Assembly (NCBI GenBank): GCA_963678555.2
Contig: OY782871.2
Span: 372,001-436,000 of the forward strand
DNA length: 64,000 bases
Direction of reading: 5' to 3'
Source of the DNA: SABI01 sp963678555
GTDB lineage: Bacteria; Spirochaetota; Spirochaetia; Sphaerochaetales; Sphaerochaetaceae
The first letter of the stretch is position 1. Every line of letters begins with the position of its first letter. Under the pieces are notes generated by a model. The model was not told the origin of the DNA and made no database searches. It was given only the letters and a program-made list of their open reading frames with translations. Position numbers and translations under genes: made by a program. This document shows positions 25,899 through 35,547 of this stretch, piece after piece.

Positions 25899-27422
25899 TC
25901 AGTCTGCAAACCAGTAATCAAGTAATTCATACCATGTGTTTACGGTGCTGTCATTCGTCAGAGAGAGGAAGTCGAGCTTTCCGTAGTAATCCTCGTACAT
26001 GGAATAGTCGGTGTTGGTGTAGAAATCTGTCATATATACCCAGTCCTTATCATATCCATCTTCTTTGAAGTCACCTGCGGGGAAGAAGAAGCCGAGCCCG
26101 TGCTTCCCGTCAACATGCGCGGTCCCGCCGTTCGCCTCTGCATCGTAATGGCTTCCACCCCAGGAAGAAATCACTGCATCATCAACAGCGGTCTTCAGGT
26201 TGGCAGCAGCAGTGCTCAGGCTTGAGAGACTGCCGTCTGATGAAACACGGTCAGCAAAGTCGTACAGGTCAAAGTGTGGAGTGCCATACCAGGGAGTGTA
26301 GTCATCATACGCTACATACCCGTCAAAATAGTCCATCGTCACCGGGCCTGTCCCCACGGTTCCTCCCTCGGGGGTGTAGGAACTGTGGCTTCCCCGGATT
26401 GTCTCCAGCGGTGTCTGATAGCCTTTGGCCAGTGCCGAGAAGGCATCGAGTGCCGTCCTGACACCTACTATCTTTGAATTGTCGAGTGCCGTGAGGGCAT
26501 CACTCGGAGAAACCGATTCACAGAAATCTCCATACTCCTTGACCAGGATGCCCGCCAGTTCCGCAGCGCTCATCGTGCTCACATCATACCCGGGATCGGT
26601 AGCAGGTCTGTCAGCTGCGAACCGGGAGATGATCTCATCGTACGGCCATCCGTTTCCCTGTTCAGTATGTGGAGCGGCCACGAAATAATCAGCACCGAAC
26701 GCATCAGTACGTCCCGGTCTGTACTCGTAGGCGATCTCTGTCATTCCCATCAGACAGGCATCAAAACCCAGGAGGTCTACGCTTTCGCTGGCTGTGAGCA
26801 CATCCGACAGTTCCCCAGTAAAGATGAAGTCATCTCCGCTCGTTGTATCATAGGCTGAGCCCTTGATGGATGAGGATAACTCTGTATCGCTGATACTCTT
26901 TACTCCACCTCCGTGGTTCCAGATGACCAGTGCATAGTGCTCTGCAGGATAGTTGCTCTTTCCCCAGGAGACGAAGTCTTTCAGGACATTCGCATCACCC
27001 ATATTGACTTCGCCGAGTTCAGAGACCTTGGTGGAAGTCAGGTCGGTGGAGTTTGCCGAGTCGGGCTGTATGAGATACCTTCGTGCATCTTCCCAGTCAC
27101 TGCCGCTGTCGTGGCTCGCACCATCGTAGCCGCCTATACGGTCAATCTGAACGACGATATTCAGTTTGTCCATGATGCTGGAGTCCTTCTGCCGGGCGGA
27201 ATACAGTCCCGCTTCCATCTCGTTCATGTCGACGATCCCGTACGGTTCAAGGTCATTGTCGGCATCAAGATAGACGAGGATCGTCCAGTCCTTTTCCGTC
27301 ATCACCGTATCGGAAGGACCTGTTATCGGGAATTCACAGGAAATACTCAGGAACGTAAGTACTAATGGAAGAAAGCCAAAGAATATACCTCTTTTTCGAT
27401 GGTGCGAATTGCTGGTGTTCAT
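25899..27422 (-). CDS. Clostripain-family (C11) cysteine peptidase lipoprotein
   Basis: 507-aa secreted peptidase. The signal peptide ends in the lipobox-like LSISC near residue 29. The C11 domain begins KDWTILVYLDADNDLE. It has the catalytic His in IWNHGGG and Cys in LGFDACLMGMTE. Clostripains cut after basic residues. ATG 27422 follows AAGGAG by 6 bases. Its catalytic domain is almost identical at DNA level to that of the next gene upstream, while the N-termini and the C-terminal 60 codons differ more. It is therefore part of a tandem duplication. Confidence 0.9.
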   Translation of the reverse strand: MNTSNSHHRKRGIFFGFLPLVLTFLSISCEFPITGPSDTVMTEKDWTILVYLDADNDLEPYGIVDMNEMEAGLYSARQKDSSIMDKLNIVVQIDRIGGYDGASHDSGSDWEDARRYLIQPDSANSTDLTSTKVSELGEVNMGDANVLKDFVSWGKSNYPAEHYALVIWNHGGGVKSISDTELSSSIKGSAYDTTSGDDFIFTGELSDVLTASESVDLLGFDACLMGMTEIAYEYRPGRTDAFGADYFVAAPHTEQGNGWPYDEIISRFAADRPATDPGYDVSTMSAAELAGILVKEYGDFCESVSPSDALTALDNSKIVGVRTALDAFSALAKGYQTPLETIRGSHSSYTPEGGTVGTGPVTMDYFDGYVAYDDYTPWYGTPHFDLYDFADRVSSDGSLSSLSTAAANLKTAVDDAVISSWGGSHYDAEANGGTAHVDGKHGLGFFFPAGDFKEDGYDKDWVYMTDFYTNTDYSMYEDYYGKLDFLSLTNDSTVNTWYELLDYWFAD

Positions 27423-27850
27423 GGTGATCTCCTTCACAGATTATCTGGGTCATACTGCCGTTTCTCCAGGTCATTGTGTGGTGTATTCTGTTGTATTTCA
27501 AGAGAAAATGTCCGGTCAGTGTGAAATCCTGTTCCTAAACCAAGGGGGACCACTATGAAGCAAAGGGGCTGAGTGTCAAATGATTCCCTTCAATACTGAA
27601 TGGTACAGAGTGCGGAAGGATGATCGTGTCCCGTGCATCATACATGAAAGTCACAAGGAACCCTGTACATGCCTTATCTCCCCGAGCATACCCGCGAGTG
27701 TCGTCTCTATCCGGTATTCCCAGGAAACGGCAGAGACCTCCTAAGTATCGGAGGTCCCTGCATCGGTGAAAATCAGGATCATCAGCAGGAGTGCAAGTAT
27801 CAGTCAATTGATCATTCTATCCCTGCTATCCTGTGTGCCTGACGTGTATA
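27423..27850. other. Spacer between the two C11 peptidase genes
   Basis: About 430 bases, including the decayed lipoprotein fragment (27691-27810) and the likely promoter of the 25899-27422 gene. Nothing else is recognised. Confidence 0.4.
27691..27810 (-). pseudogene. Remnant of the lipoprotein gene 25378-25872
   Basis: The stretch GTGTCGTCTCTATCCGGTAT plus CCCAG at 27698-27722 is identical to bases 25751-25775. Weaker similarity continues to the signal-peptide region (CAGGATCATCAGCAGGAGTG against CAGAATCATCAGTAAGAGTG). Stops and missing 3' sequence show a dead copy. It shows that the duplicated unit was lipoprotein plus protease. Confidence 0.7.
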
Positions 27851-30289
27851 TCAGTCTTCTGCAAACCAGTAATCAAGTAATTCATACCATGTGTTTACGG
27901 TGCTGTCATCCGTCAGAGAGAGGAAGTCGAGTTTTCCGTAGGAACTTCCTGAGGTGCTATAATCAGAGTTGGTGTAGAACGCAGCGATATAGGTCCAATC
28001 ATTTGAGTACCCTTCTTCTTTGAAGTCACCTGCGGGGAAGAAGAAGCCGAGTCCGTGCTTTCCGTCAACATGCGCGGTCCCGCCGTTCGCCTCTGCATCG
28101 TAATGGCTTCCGCCCCAGGAATAAATCACTGCATCGTCGACAGCGGTCTTCAAGGTGGCAGCAGCAGTGCTCAGGCTTGAGAGATTGCCGTCTGATGAAA
28201 CACGGTCAGCAAAGTCGTACAGGTCAAAGTGTGGAGTGCCATACCAGGGAGTGTTGCCATCATAAGATGCTTCACCGTCAAAATAGTCCATCGTCACCGG
28301 GCCTGTCCCCACGGTTCCTCCCGCGGGGGTGTAGGAACTGTGGCTTCCCCGGATTGTCTCCAGCGGTGTCTGATAGCCTGTTGCCAGTGCCGAGAAGGCA
28401 TCGAGTGCCGTCCTGACACCTACTATCTTTGAATTGTCGAGTGCCGTGAGGGCATCGCTCGGAGAGGCTGTTGCACAGAAATCCCCGTATTCTTTTACGA
28501 TGATGCCTGCGAGGTCTGCGGCGCTCATCGTGCTCACATCATACCCGAGATCGGCAGCAGGTCTGTCAGCTGCGAACCGGGAGATGATCTCATCGTACGG
28601 CCATCCGTTTCCCTGTTCAGTATGTGGAGCGGCCACGAAATAATCAGCACCGAACGCATCAGTACGTCCCGGTCTGTACTCGTAGGCGATCTCTGTCATT
28701 CCCATCAGACAGGCATCAAAACCCAGGAGGTCTACGCTTTCGCTGGCTGTGAGTACATCCGACAATTCGCCAGTAAAGATGAAGTCGTCATCGCTCGTTG
28801 TATCATAGGCAGATCCCTTGATGGATGAGGATAACTCTGTATCGCTGATACTCCTTACTCCACCTCCGTGGTTCCAGATGACCAGTGCATAGTGCTCTGC
28901 AGGATAGTTGCTCTTTCCCCAGGAGACGAAGTCTTTCAGGACATTCGCATCACCCATATTGACTTCGCCGAGTTCAGAGACCTTGGTGGAAGTCAGGTCG
29001 GTGGAGTTTGCCGAGTCGGGCTGTATGAGATACCTTCGTGCATCTTCCCAGTCACTGCCGCTGTCGTGACTCGCTCCATCGTAGCCGCCTATACGGTCAA
29101 TCTGAACGACGATATTCAGTTTGTCCATGATGCTGGAATCCTTCTGCTGGGCAGAATACAGTCCCGCTTCCATCTCGTTCATGTCGACGATCCCGTAGGC
29201 CTCAAGATCATTGTCGGCATCCAGGTAGACGAGGATAGTCCAGTCCTTTTCGGTTGTCGTGCCATCATTCACCATGAACGTCATTCGCTTCGAGGTGGTC
29301 ACTCCATCCTTGCTGGCAGCCAGGACCAGTTCATAGTTCCGGTAGTCCAGACTCGAGGTTGCCACAGTGACGCTGCGGGAGATCTCTCCGCTCAACTCGC
29401 TTCCCTCCAGATACCACTTGTAGGAAGCTCCGTCAATCTCCGTTGCGGTCACGGTAAGGTCGTCACCTTTTGCCACTGTCGTGCTGGAGGGGGAAAAATT
29501 GATGCTGAGTTCAGAACCCACATCAATGGTAGCTGATATCGAAGCACTGGTGGTCCCTCCTGAGGAGGTATCGAAGTAGGTGGAAGGCAGTGTTTCGCTC
29601 AGTGTGCTCGTCAGGTTCGGAGCCACACGAATGAGCTGTGTGTAGGTCGATCCTACCTGATCGGAACTGCTGTCAAAAAATTTGAACGATACCCAGTATT
29701 CACCTGCCATCACACCTGAATACGAGAATGTCAGTGTATCACCGGAGAGTGAGAGTGCCGGAGTCACCACTGTAGTGTCAAGTGTCGTTTCAATCGAGGA
29801 CACGGGATGTCCACTGGGGAGAGTAAGCGTGACCTCAAACGAACCGCTGCCGCTGCTTAACGGCTTCAGAGTGAAATTCACTGCTGCTCCCGCCGCCACG
29901 GTCACATTCGTCTTGCTCGCCTCGAGGAGAACGGTGCTGGTGCTATCAAGAGCCTGAAGCTTGAAATCCCAGCTTCCGGTTTCGATCGTTACCGAGGCAC
30001 CGGTAAGAGTGGAGAAGGTTCCGAGGGTTTCGTAAGTCGTCTCTTCGGTCGTCTTTCCTGTCAATATATAGGAAGCTATATCCGAAGATGGATCTGAAGG
30101 CAGGACAGTACGTGTTTCAACTTCATCCTCATCTATATCTGCTGTTATCTGCATAACAACTGTTTCATTCCAATCATCGGGGTCATTGGCCATCGGGTCT
30201 GCACAGCTGATGAATCCGAAAGTGAGAACTACCAGAAAAAGGCCGAATAGTATGCTTTTTGTCCAATTGTTCGAGTTCATGTTCCGCAT
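27851..30289 (-). CDS. Clostripain-family (C11) peptidase lipoprotein with N-terminal Ig-like extension
   Basis: 812-aa lipid-anchored protein (lipobox TFGFISC near residue 29). Residues about 45-325 are Ser/Thr-rich beta sequence with several Ig/PKD-like units, e.g. VSSIETTLDTTVVTPALSLS and ITFSPSS-type strands ending SYKWYLEGSELSGEISRSV. The C11 catalytic domain follows from KDWTILVYLDADNDLEAYG, with IWNHGGG and LGFDACLMGMTE. ATG 30289 has GGAGG 8 bases upstream. The catalytic part is nearly identical to the 25899-27422 gene. The extension may hold the enzyme off the surface or bind a polymer. An inverted-repeat operator lies about 100 bases upstream. Confidence 0.9.
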   Translation of the reverse strand: MRNMNSNNWTKSILFGLFLVVLTFGFISCADPMANDPDDWNETVVMQITADIDEDEVETRTVLPSDPSSDIASYILTGKTTEETTYETLGTFSTLTGASVTIETGSWDFKLQALDSTSTVLLEASKTNVTVAAGAAVNFTLKPLSSGSGSFEVTLTLPSGHPVSSIETTLDTTVVTPALSLSGDTLTFSYSGVMAGEYWVSFKFFDSSSDQVGSTYTQLIRVAPNLTSTLSETLPSTYFDTSSGGTTSASISATIDVGSELSINFSPSSTTVAKGDDLTVTATEIDGASYKWYLEGSELSGEISRSVTVATSSLDYRNYELVLAASKDGVTTSKRMTFMVNDGTTTEKDWTILVYLDADNDLEAYGIVDMNEMEAGLYSAQQKDSSIMDKLNIVVQIDRIGGYDGASHDSGSDWEDARRYLIQPDSANSTDLTSTKVSELGEVNMGDANVLKDFVSWGKSNYPAEHYALVIWNHGGGVRSISDTELSSSIKGSAYDTTSDDDFIFTGELSDVLTASESVDLLGFDACLMGMTEIAYEYRPGRTDAFGADYFVAAPHTEQGNGWPYDEIISRFAADRPAADLGYDVSTMSAADLAGIIVKEYGDFCATASPSDALTALDNSKIVGVRTALDAFSALATGYQTPLETIRGSHSSYTPAGGTVGTGPVTMDYFDGEASYDGNTPWYGTPHFDLYDFADRVSSDGNLSSLSTAAATLKTAVDDAVIYSWGGSHYDAEANGGTAHVDGKHGLGFFFPAGDFKEEGYSNDWTYIAAFYTNSDYSTSGSSYGKLDFLSLTDDSTVNTWYELLDYWFAED

Positions 30290-30376
30290 AATGATATCCT
30301 CCAAAGGTTATTTGTTTCAGGCTATCATTTCTGCTGTTCTGTTTGGTGTAAGGGTTCCTTCTTGTGTGATGGAAAA

Positions 30377-30382
30377 ATAGTA
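30377..30382 (-). promoter_or_regulatory. Possible -10 box of the C11 peptidase gene
   Basis: TACTAT on the minus strand. No good -35 hexamer lies 17 bases upstream; instead the TGTAAGG inverted repeat occupies that place, which suits an activator-dependent promoter. Confidence 0.4.
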
Positions 30383-30389
30383 CAGGAAA

Positions 30390-30419
30390 TGTAAGGAAAA
30401 CCTTACATCACGTGTAAGG
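30390..30419. promoter_or_regulatory. TGTAAGG operator: inverted repeat plus third half-site
   Basis: TGTAAGG-AAAA-CCTTACA is a perfect inverted repeat (30390-30407). A third TGTAAGG follows at 30413-30419. It lies over the -35 region of the leftward peptidase gene and is next to the LuxR-type response regulator gene, which is a plausible binder. Confidence 0.6.
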
Positions 30420-30529
30420 GAATTCGTATAGAAGCTCATGTGTGTACTGAATGAGACGGCTGGAACGGGTTCGATCAATTAGCCCCCTATGGGGCGGGAG
30501 GCACAATGCGTTTCCCTTCTATCAGGGAG

Positions 30530-31165
30530 TTACAGTCCATTTCTCATTCCGAACCGGATCAGTTCCACAGTGGTCTCGAACCCGAGTTTTTTCATGATTC
30601 GTCCTTTGTAGGTCCACACGGTTTTCTCATTGATGTTCATCTCGAAAGCGATCTCTTTCCCGGTCATTCCTTTGCAGATCATGTTGAGTACTTCATGTTC
30701 CTGGACCGAGAGGATGGACAGATCATCCTGTGCCGCGGGCATGGGATCCCCATCGCCGATGACATGGCGTGATCCTTCGTCAGAGATATAATACCCGCCT
30801 GCGGAAACGATCCTGATGGCTTCGATGATCAGTGAGGACTCAGCATCCTTTGTCACATATCCTTTCGCTCCTGCCCGGAATGCACTCTGTGCAAAATCTT
30901 TTTCACTGTGGAGCGTCAGGAATAGCACGGGAGGATGATGCTCTCGCTGTTCTTTCAGCTCATTCAGTATCTGTATTCCATCGATCCGTGCCAGAGAGAT
31001 GTCGAGAATCAGCACATCGGTTGCATCGAGGACCGTCAGATGCTCAGAGAGGGTATCCCACCCGGAAAAATCGTGCATGACCCTGATATCCTGGGTCTTT
31101 GAACAGATTGTCCTGATCCCTTCACGAACCAGAATATGATCATCAACAATAGTTACCTGTATCAT
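30530..31165 (-). CDS. LuxR/NarL-type response regulator
   Basis: 211-aa DNA-binding regulator. The receiver domain has the acidic pocket VDDH (8-10), phospho-acceptor Asp55 in LILDISL and Lys in YVTKDAE. The C-terminal GerE helix-turn-helix reads LSVQEHEVLNMICKGMTGKEIAFEMNINEKTVWTYKGRIMKKL. The start ATG abuts the stop of the histidine kinase gene (TAGATG), so the pair is translated together. It probably controls neighbouring genes, possibly through the TGTAAGG operator 110 bases away; that link is inferred. Confidence 0.92.
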   Translation of the reverse strand: MIQVTIVDDHILVREGIRTICSKTQDIRVMHDFSGWDTLSEHLTVLDATDVLILDISLARIDGIQILNELKEQREHHPPVLFLTLHSEKDFAQSAFRAGAKGYVTKDAESSLIIEAIRIVSAGGYYISDEGSRHVIGDGDPMPAAQDDLSILSVQEHEVLNMICKGMTGKEIAFEMNINEKTVWTYKGRIMKKLGFETTVELIRFGMRNGL

Positions 31166-32458
31166 CTAACGACCTCCTGTGTAGCGGGGGAGGGAGAAAT
31201 AGACTTCCAGTCCCTTCACTTCCCCCGGTATGATATGAAGGCTGCTTTTGTGTGCTTTCAGAATGCTTCTGCATACAGAGAGTCCGATTCCCGATCCCAG
31301 TTCTCCGGCAGTGCCGGGTGTGCTGGCCATCGGTTCTCCCTGTTCCAGCTGTTTCAGTCTTTCCCCTTCAATTCCGGGGCCTTCATCCTGTACGAACAGG
31401 ATCACCTGTGAGGTGTCGACTCTGGAACCGATCGTGATCACCTGACCGGGTGCGCTGTATTTGAGTGCGTTGTGCACCAGGTTGTTCAGTACCGTGCGGA
31501 TGAGTCTCACGTCACCGACAACGATAGTCTCCTCATCCTGACTGAGCTGCAGGTCGATACCTTTCCGCTCCAGGTCAGGCTTGAAAAATTCCATAACCGT
31601 CTTGAGCAGTTCCATATCGGAGATGATCTGCTGGTTCATGACCTGCTGCTCTCCACGCCCGAACGCGGAGATGTTCTCCATGATCAGGGTCGTCTGATAC
31701 AGAACATGTTTCATCTCCTTCTGTATCTCCAGACGGTCTCTCATGAACATGTCATCAGGAGCCTTGAGTGTCTCGATGAGTGCCGTGAGATGGAGAAGGG
31801 GAGATTTGAGATCATGACCGGATGCTTTCAGGAAGACATTCTTGAGCATGATGAGATTCGTGAGTTTTCTTTTCTGTGAATAGACTTCCCGTCGATATAC
31901 TTCCCATGCCACGTACACAAACGAGGCCCCTACGATCAGGATGATGATAGTGATGATGTCCTGCAGGGAAGCATTCACACCACGCAGGGTTATCATCGCC
32001 GCTATGACCGCGGAGCCCGACAGGACGAAGGTCAGGATGATCGTGGGTATCGGTTGGATATACAGAGGAACAATGGCAACAACACCAAGGATGTAGAGTG
32101 TAAGGGAGCCCGTCCCGCACTGGTTTGCAATGGCGATCAGGGTGGGTGCACCAAGAAAGACGAACATGCTGAAACGAAGCAGGTATACCCGCGAAGCCGG
32201 GATATCTTTCCGGTCGGAATGTTTCACGGTCGTCAGGATGAAGAAGAGGGAGAAAGCTACCTGGATCATATGTGCTATGGGTAGACCGTAGATCAGAAAC
32301 GGAGGTCCTCCCGCTTTGAACTGAAGCAGGTCATGATACAGAAAGAAGGGACCGGATAGTACCATGGTAATACCCACAAGCATAACCATATTCCAGCTTG
32401 TTCTGAAGGTGTCCGTATAATACCCCGGTTCCGGTGGTTTTATAGTGTAGGAAGGCAC
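31166..32458 (-). CDS. Membrane sensor histidine kinase
   Basis: 430-aa sensor. About six membrane helices fill residues 18-190 (e.g. MVMLVGITMVLSGPFFLYHDLL, in pieces), with no large periplasmic domain, suggesting sensing within or near the membrane. The phospho-accepting His lies in GHDLKSPLLHL near 215. The ATP-binding part has NNLVHNALKY (N box), DEGPGIEGE (G1) and GSGIGLSVC (G2). The start is GTG 32458, with CAGGAGA 5 bases upstream. It forms a two-component system with the adjoining response regulator. Signal unknown. Confidence 0.92.
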   Translation of the reverse strand: MPSYTIKPPEPGYYTDTFRTSWNMVMLVGITMVLSGPFFLYHDLLQFKAGGPPFLIYGLPIAHMIQVAFSLFFILTTVKHSDRKDIPASRVYLLRFSMFVFLGAPTLIAIANQCGTGSLTLYILGVVAIVPLYIQPIPTIILTFVLSGSAVIAAMITLRGVNASLQDIITIIILIVGASFVYVAWEVYRREVYSQKRKLTNLIMLKNVFLKASGHDLKSPLLHLTALIETLKAPDDMFMRDRLEIQKEMKHVLYQTTLIMENISAFGRGEQQVMNQQIISDMELLKTVMEFFKPDLERKGIDLQLSQDEETIVVGDVRLIRTVLNNLVHNALKYSAPGQVITIGSRVDTSQVILFVQDEGPGIEGERLKQLEQGEPMASTPGTAGELGSGIGLSVCRSILKAHKSSLHIIPGEVKGLEVYFSLPRYTGGR

Positions 32459-32618
32459 GAAAATCTCCTGTGCGGAAAGAAGCCTCTTACCGCGATGTCA
32501 AGCATGATGTGTTCTCCAGTATACCCCAAGGAGTGAAAAGAGTCTAATCGCTTTTGTACCGGTATCGTTACCGATATTCAGCAGGCAGCAGGACGTGTCC
32601 TTGAGAGCTTGGGGATTA

Positions 32619-33497
32619 TCACAGTATCTTTGACAGGATCATGTCCTTGCGTCTCCACCGGGAAACAGCCTTGACCCTCAGATCGAGAGTAAGCGAGAGT
32701 GTGGGGAAGATCTGACTGATCTCTTTGAACGCCGCAACGCGGATCTTCTTGATGTTATTGCCGCCTTTGCCGACAAGAATTCCCTTCTGACTCTCCTTTT
32801 CGACATTGATCGCGGCACGTATCCAGATCGACTGATTCTCTTCATCATGTTCGATGTCGATCACTTCGACGAAGATGGCATGAGGGATCTCCTGAGAGAC
32901 ACTCTGAATCGCCTTCTCCCGTATGATCTCGGATACTCTGAACTCCAGAGGCTGGTCAGTGAACTCCTCCTCTCCGTAGTGGAGGGGTCCTTCAGGGGAG
33001 AGCCTGAAGAGCTCGATAAGAAGCTCGTCGACCCCATCATCACGAGAGGCGCTGATCGTGCAGAGTTCACTGGTTTCCAGGTGTTCAGAGACAAAGGCCT
33101 TTGTCTCTTCCACCTGCTCCTTTGAAGCGATGTCAGTCTTGTTTACTGCAGTGATGATAGGGCGCTTCACCTTCCTGAGAATCTCGATTATGGCATGTTC
33201 TTCTTTTCCGCCGCTTCTCGTCGCATCAATGATATAGAGAACAATATCGCACTCATCCAGGGCTTTGAGAGCTGTCTGCTGGAGTTTCAGATTGAACTTC
33301 TGGTCATTGAGATGGTAGCCGGGAGTGTCGGTGAGGATCAGCTGTCCTCTCTGGTCGGTGTAGATGCCGCGTATGGCATTACGTGTGGTCTGAGGTGTCT
33401 GAGCCGTGATGGAGACCTTCCGTTCACAGATGGTGTTGACCAGAGTCGATTTGCCGGACGAAGGGCGTCCGATGATTGATATACTCGCGCTTTTCAT
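32619..33497 (-). CDS. era: GTPase Era
   Basis: 292-aa essential GTPase that binds 16S rRNA and helps 30S ribosome assembly. The G domain has G1 GRPSSGKST, G2 TPQTTRN, G3 DTPG and G4 NKTD. The C-terminal KH domain contains GILVGKGGNNIKKIRVAA. Length and motif order match Era. It is transcribed alone. The G1 loop has PSSGKS where many Era proteins have PNVGKS, a mild variation. Confidence 0.95.
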   Translation of the reverse strand: MKSASISIIGRPSSGKSTLVNTICERKVSITAQTPQTTRNAIRGIYTDQRGQLILTDTPGYHLNDQKFNLKLQQTALKALDECDIVLYIIDATRSGGKEEHAIIEILRKVKRPIITAVNKTDIASKEQVEETKAFVSEHLETSELCTISASRDDGVDELLIELFRLSPEGPLHYGEEEFTDQPLEFRVSEIIREKAIQSVSQEIPHAIFVEVIDIEHDEENQSIWIRAAINVEKESQKGILVGKGGNNIKKIRVAAFKEISQIFPTLSLTLDLRVKAVSRWRRKDMILSKIL

Positions 33498-33698
33498 AGG
33501 TGAGAGAACTATAGGTGGTTGGCGGGAAAAGGTAAAGAGTCACGGATCAACCCTCCGCTGCATAGGCAAAGAGACGTACCTGATATCATCAGGTGAGTCA
33601 TTCGAGATGAATTAACAGATGAATAACAGACTGTTTACAGAATTCTTGTATCTGTCGTGTATAGATAGAGCTATCTCAGACAAGGAGATGTATACCAG

Positions 33699-34772
33699 AT
33701 GAAGATCGTCTATGGCTGTAACGGAGAAGGAAGAGGACACGCTGCCCGTACAGCGGCGCTCTGGCCGCTGCTGAGAGTCCGTCACGATATCACGGTGTGG
33801 GCTCCCGAGAGTATCGACTCCTTCCTTCATGAGAAGTGCATCGGGATACAGACGCGTACTATCCCCGGGCTGCATTTTGCCCATAACGGGCATCGTATCC
33901 TGTATTTCGAGACTGTCAGGAAGAACCTGCCGGTCATCGGCAGGTACAGGGAGATCATCACAACTCTGGCACGGGAGATGAAGGAGAGCGGGGTACAGGG
34001 AGTGATCAGTGACTATGAGCCCCTGACTGCCATGGCTGCAGTGAAAGCAGGTATTCCGCTGATCAACCTGAACCATCCCGCGGTCGTGCTCCGCTCTGCC
34101 TCACTCAGAATTGATGCCATCAGTGCGAAGCTCGTCTCTTCACTCATGAGTCCTCCGGCTCAGAAGAACCTGATCTGTTCCTTCTATGATGGAGATGTCG
34201 GGCCGATTCTGCGTGAGGAGGTGAGGAATGCTGTTCCTTCCCGGGGGGAGTACATTCTCGTATATGTCAAAGCATCCTCATCAGACGCTGTGAAGAACAT
34301 TCTCAAGACGTTCACAGATGTGGATTTCCGCTTTTTCCCCGCATCCGACCCCGCTGAGGACTTCGTCACATCTCTCGCCGGCTGCAGGGCTGTCATTGCA
34401 CCTGCCGGTCATCAGCTGCTCTCCGAGGCTCTGTACCTGAAGAAGCCGGTCCTTGCCATCCCCCAGGAGAAGCAGTACGAACAGCGCCTGAACGCAAGGA
34501 TGCTGAAGGCAAGCGGGTGGGGGCGAGGGACTGACCTGTCTAACCTGGAACGGGACCTGAGGAAATTCCTTGATGAGATCGACAGCTACCCGGGAAAGGC
34601 GAGTGGCCTGTATCGGTTCAGGACTGATGACTACACGGAAACCACCGCGAATATGATCAGTGATTTCCTCGAGGCGGAGCGGCAGAGAGAAAAGCCCTCC
34701 AGACGGGTATCGTCTGATTTCTTTACCTATGTTCCTGAGAAGATCAGGTATCTGAGAGACCTTTCAGCCTGA
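33699..34772 (+). CDS. Glycosyltransferase-like protein (GT-B fold, MJ1255/COG1819 type)
   Basis: 357-aa cytoplasmic protein. It opens KIVYGCNGEGRGHAARTAAL, the N-terminal loop of GT-B glycosyltransferases. The C-terminal half has the nucleotide-sugar binding pattern CRAVIAPAGHQLLSEALYLKKPVLAIPQEKQYEQRLNA, with the acidic/Gln residues seen in UDP-sugar transferases. It may build a surface glycan or glycolipid. AAGGAG lies 11 bases upstream of ATG 33699. It is a single gene, so acceptor and sugar are unknown. Confidence 0.8.
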   Translation: MKIVYGCNGEGRGHAARTAALWPLLRVRHDITVWAPESIDSFLHEKCIGIQTRTIPGLHFAHNGHRILYFETVRKNLPVIGRYREIITTLAREMKESGVQGVISDYEPLTAMAAVKAGIPLINLNHPAVVLRSASLRIDAISAKLVSSLMSPPAQKNLICSFYDGDVGPILREEVRNAVPSRGEYILVYVKASSSDAVKNILKTFTDVDFRFFPASDPAEDFVTSLAGCRAVIAPAGHQLLSEALYLKKPVLAIPQEKQYEQRLNARMLKASGWGRGTDLSNLERDLRKFLDEIDSYPGKASGLYRFRTDDYTETTANMISDFLEAERQREKPSRRVSSDFFTYVPEKIRYLRDLSA

Positions 34773-34968
34773 TAGGGAGCTCCGAGTTCCCGAGCGTTCG
34801 TCCGTCCTCAGGATATCGAGCGGTGATTTACAGCATTCCCCTTTTCAATTACTCCGTTCCCTACTATACTCACAGGTACCTGCTGTGAGTACTTCACAGC
34901 GGTGTGAACGTATTCAGTGCTGTACGTATTCTGTTGACCGGAATGTACGATAAGGAAGAATGACCCAG

Positions 34969-35538
34969 ATGGAAGAGAAAGAGACAAAAGATAAAGAGAC
35001 CGCAGCTAATCAGGACAAATTCCTGGAGACCCGATCTGTGATGCTTACCGGTGAGATCAACATGGAATCAGCGGAGAAGGTGATCAGGCAGCTGTTGATC
35101 CTGGAGAAGGAGAGTGATGAGCCTATCCGGATGTTCATCAACTCTCCCGGTGGAGACGTCAACTCCGGACTGGCAATCTATGACATGGTCAGGTTCATCC
35201 GCAATGACGTGTTCATGATCGGTACCGGACTGATCGCCAGTGCCGCCACTCTCGTGCTGCTTGCAGTTGAAGCTCCCTACCGTCTCGGTCTGCCGAATTC
35301 GACCTACCTGATCCACCAGCCGATGAGTGAGATGCAGGGTGTGGCCACCGACGTGGAGATCTACACGAATCAGCTTGAGAAGACCAAAGAGCGACTGAAC
35401 AGGATTATCAGCGAACAGAGCGGACAGCCGCTTGAAATTGTTTCACGGGACACGGACAGGGACTACTGGCTCGATGCCGAAGGGGCCCTGAACTACAACC
35501 TCATCAGCAAGATCGTGAACAGAAGGGATGAGCTGTAA
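34969..35538 (+). CDS. ClpP-like serine protease subunit
   Basis: About 189-aa protease of the ClpP family, cytoplasmic. It has the SPGGDVNSGLAIYDMVRF strand-helix, the catalytic Ser in GLIASAATLVLLA (where typical ClpP has GQAASMGA), His in YLIHQPM and Asp in DTDRDYWL, so the triad is present. Typical N-terminal axial-loop residues differ and the segment after Ser is altered, so this is a divergent paralogue rather than the housekeeping ClpP. ATG 34960 is an alternative start; AAGGAA is 2 or 11 bases away respectively. It lies 9 bases before a large MFS gene and probably shares its transcript. Confidence 0.8.
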   Translation: MEEKETKDKETAANQDKFLETRSVMLTGEINMESAEKVIRQLLILEKESDEPIRMFINSPGGDVNSGLAIYDMVRFIRNDVFMIGTGLIASAATLVLLAVEAPYRLGLPNSTYLIHQPMSEMQGVATDVEIYTNQLEKTKERLNRIISEQSGQPLEIVSRDTDRDYWLDAEGALNYNLISKIVNRRDEL

Positions 35539-35547
35539 GAGCAGAAC

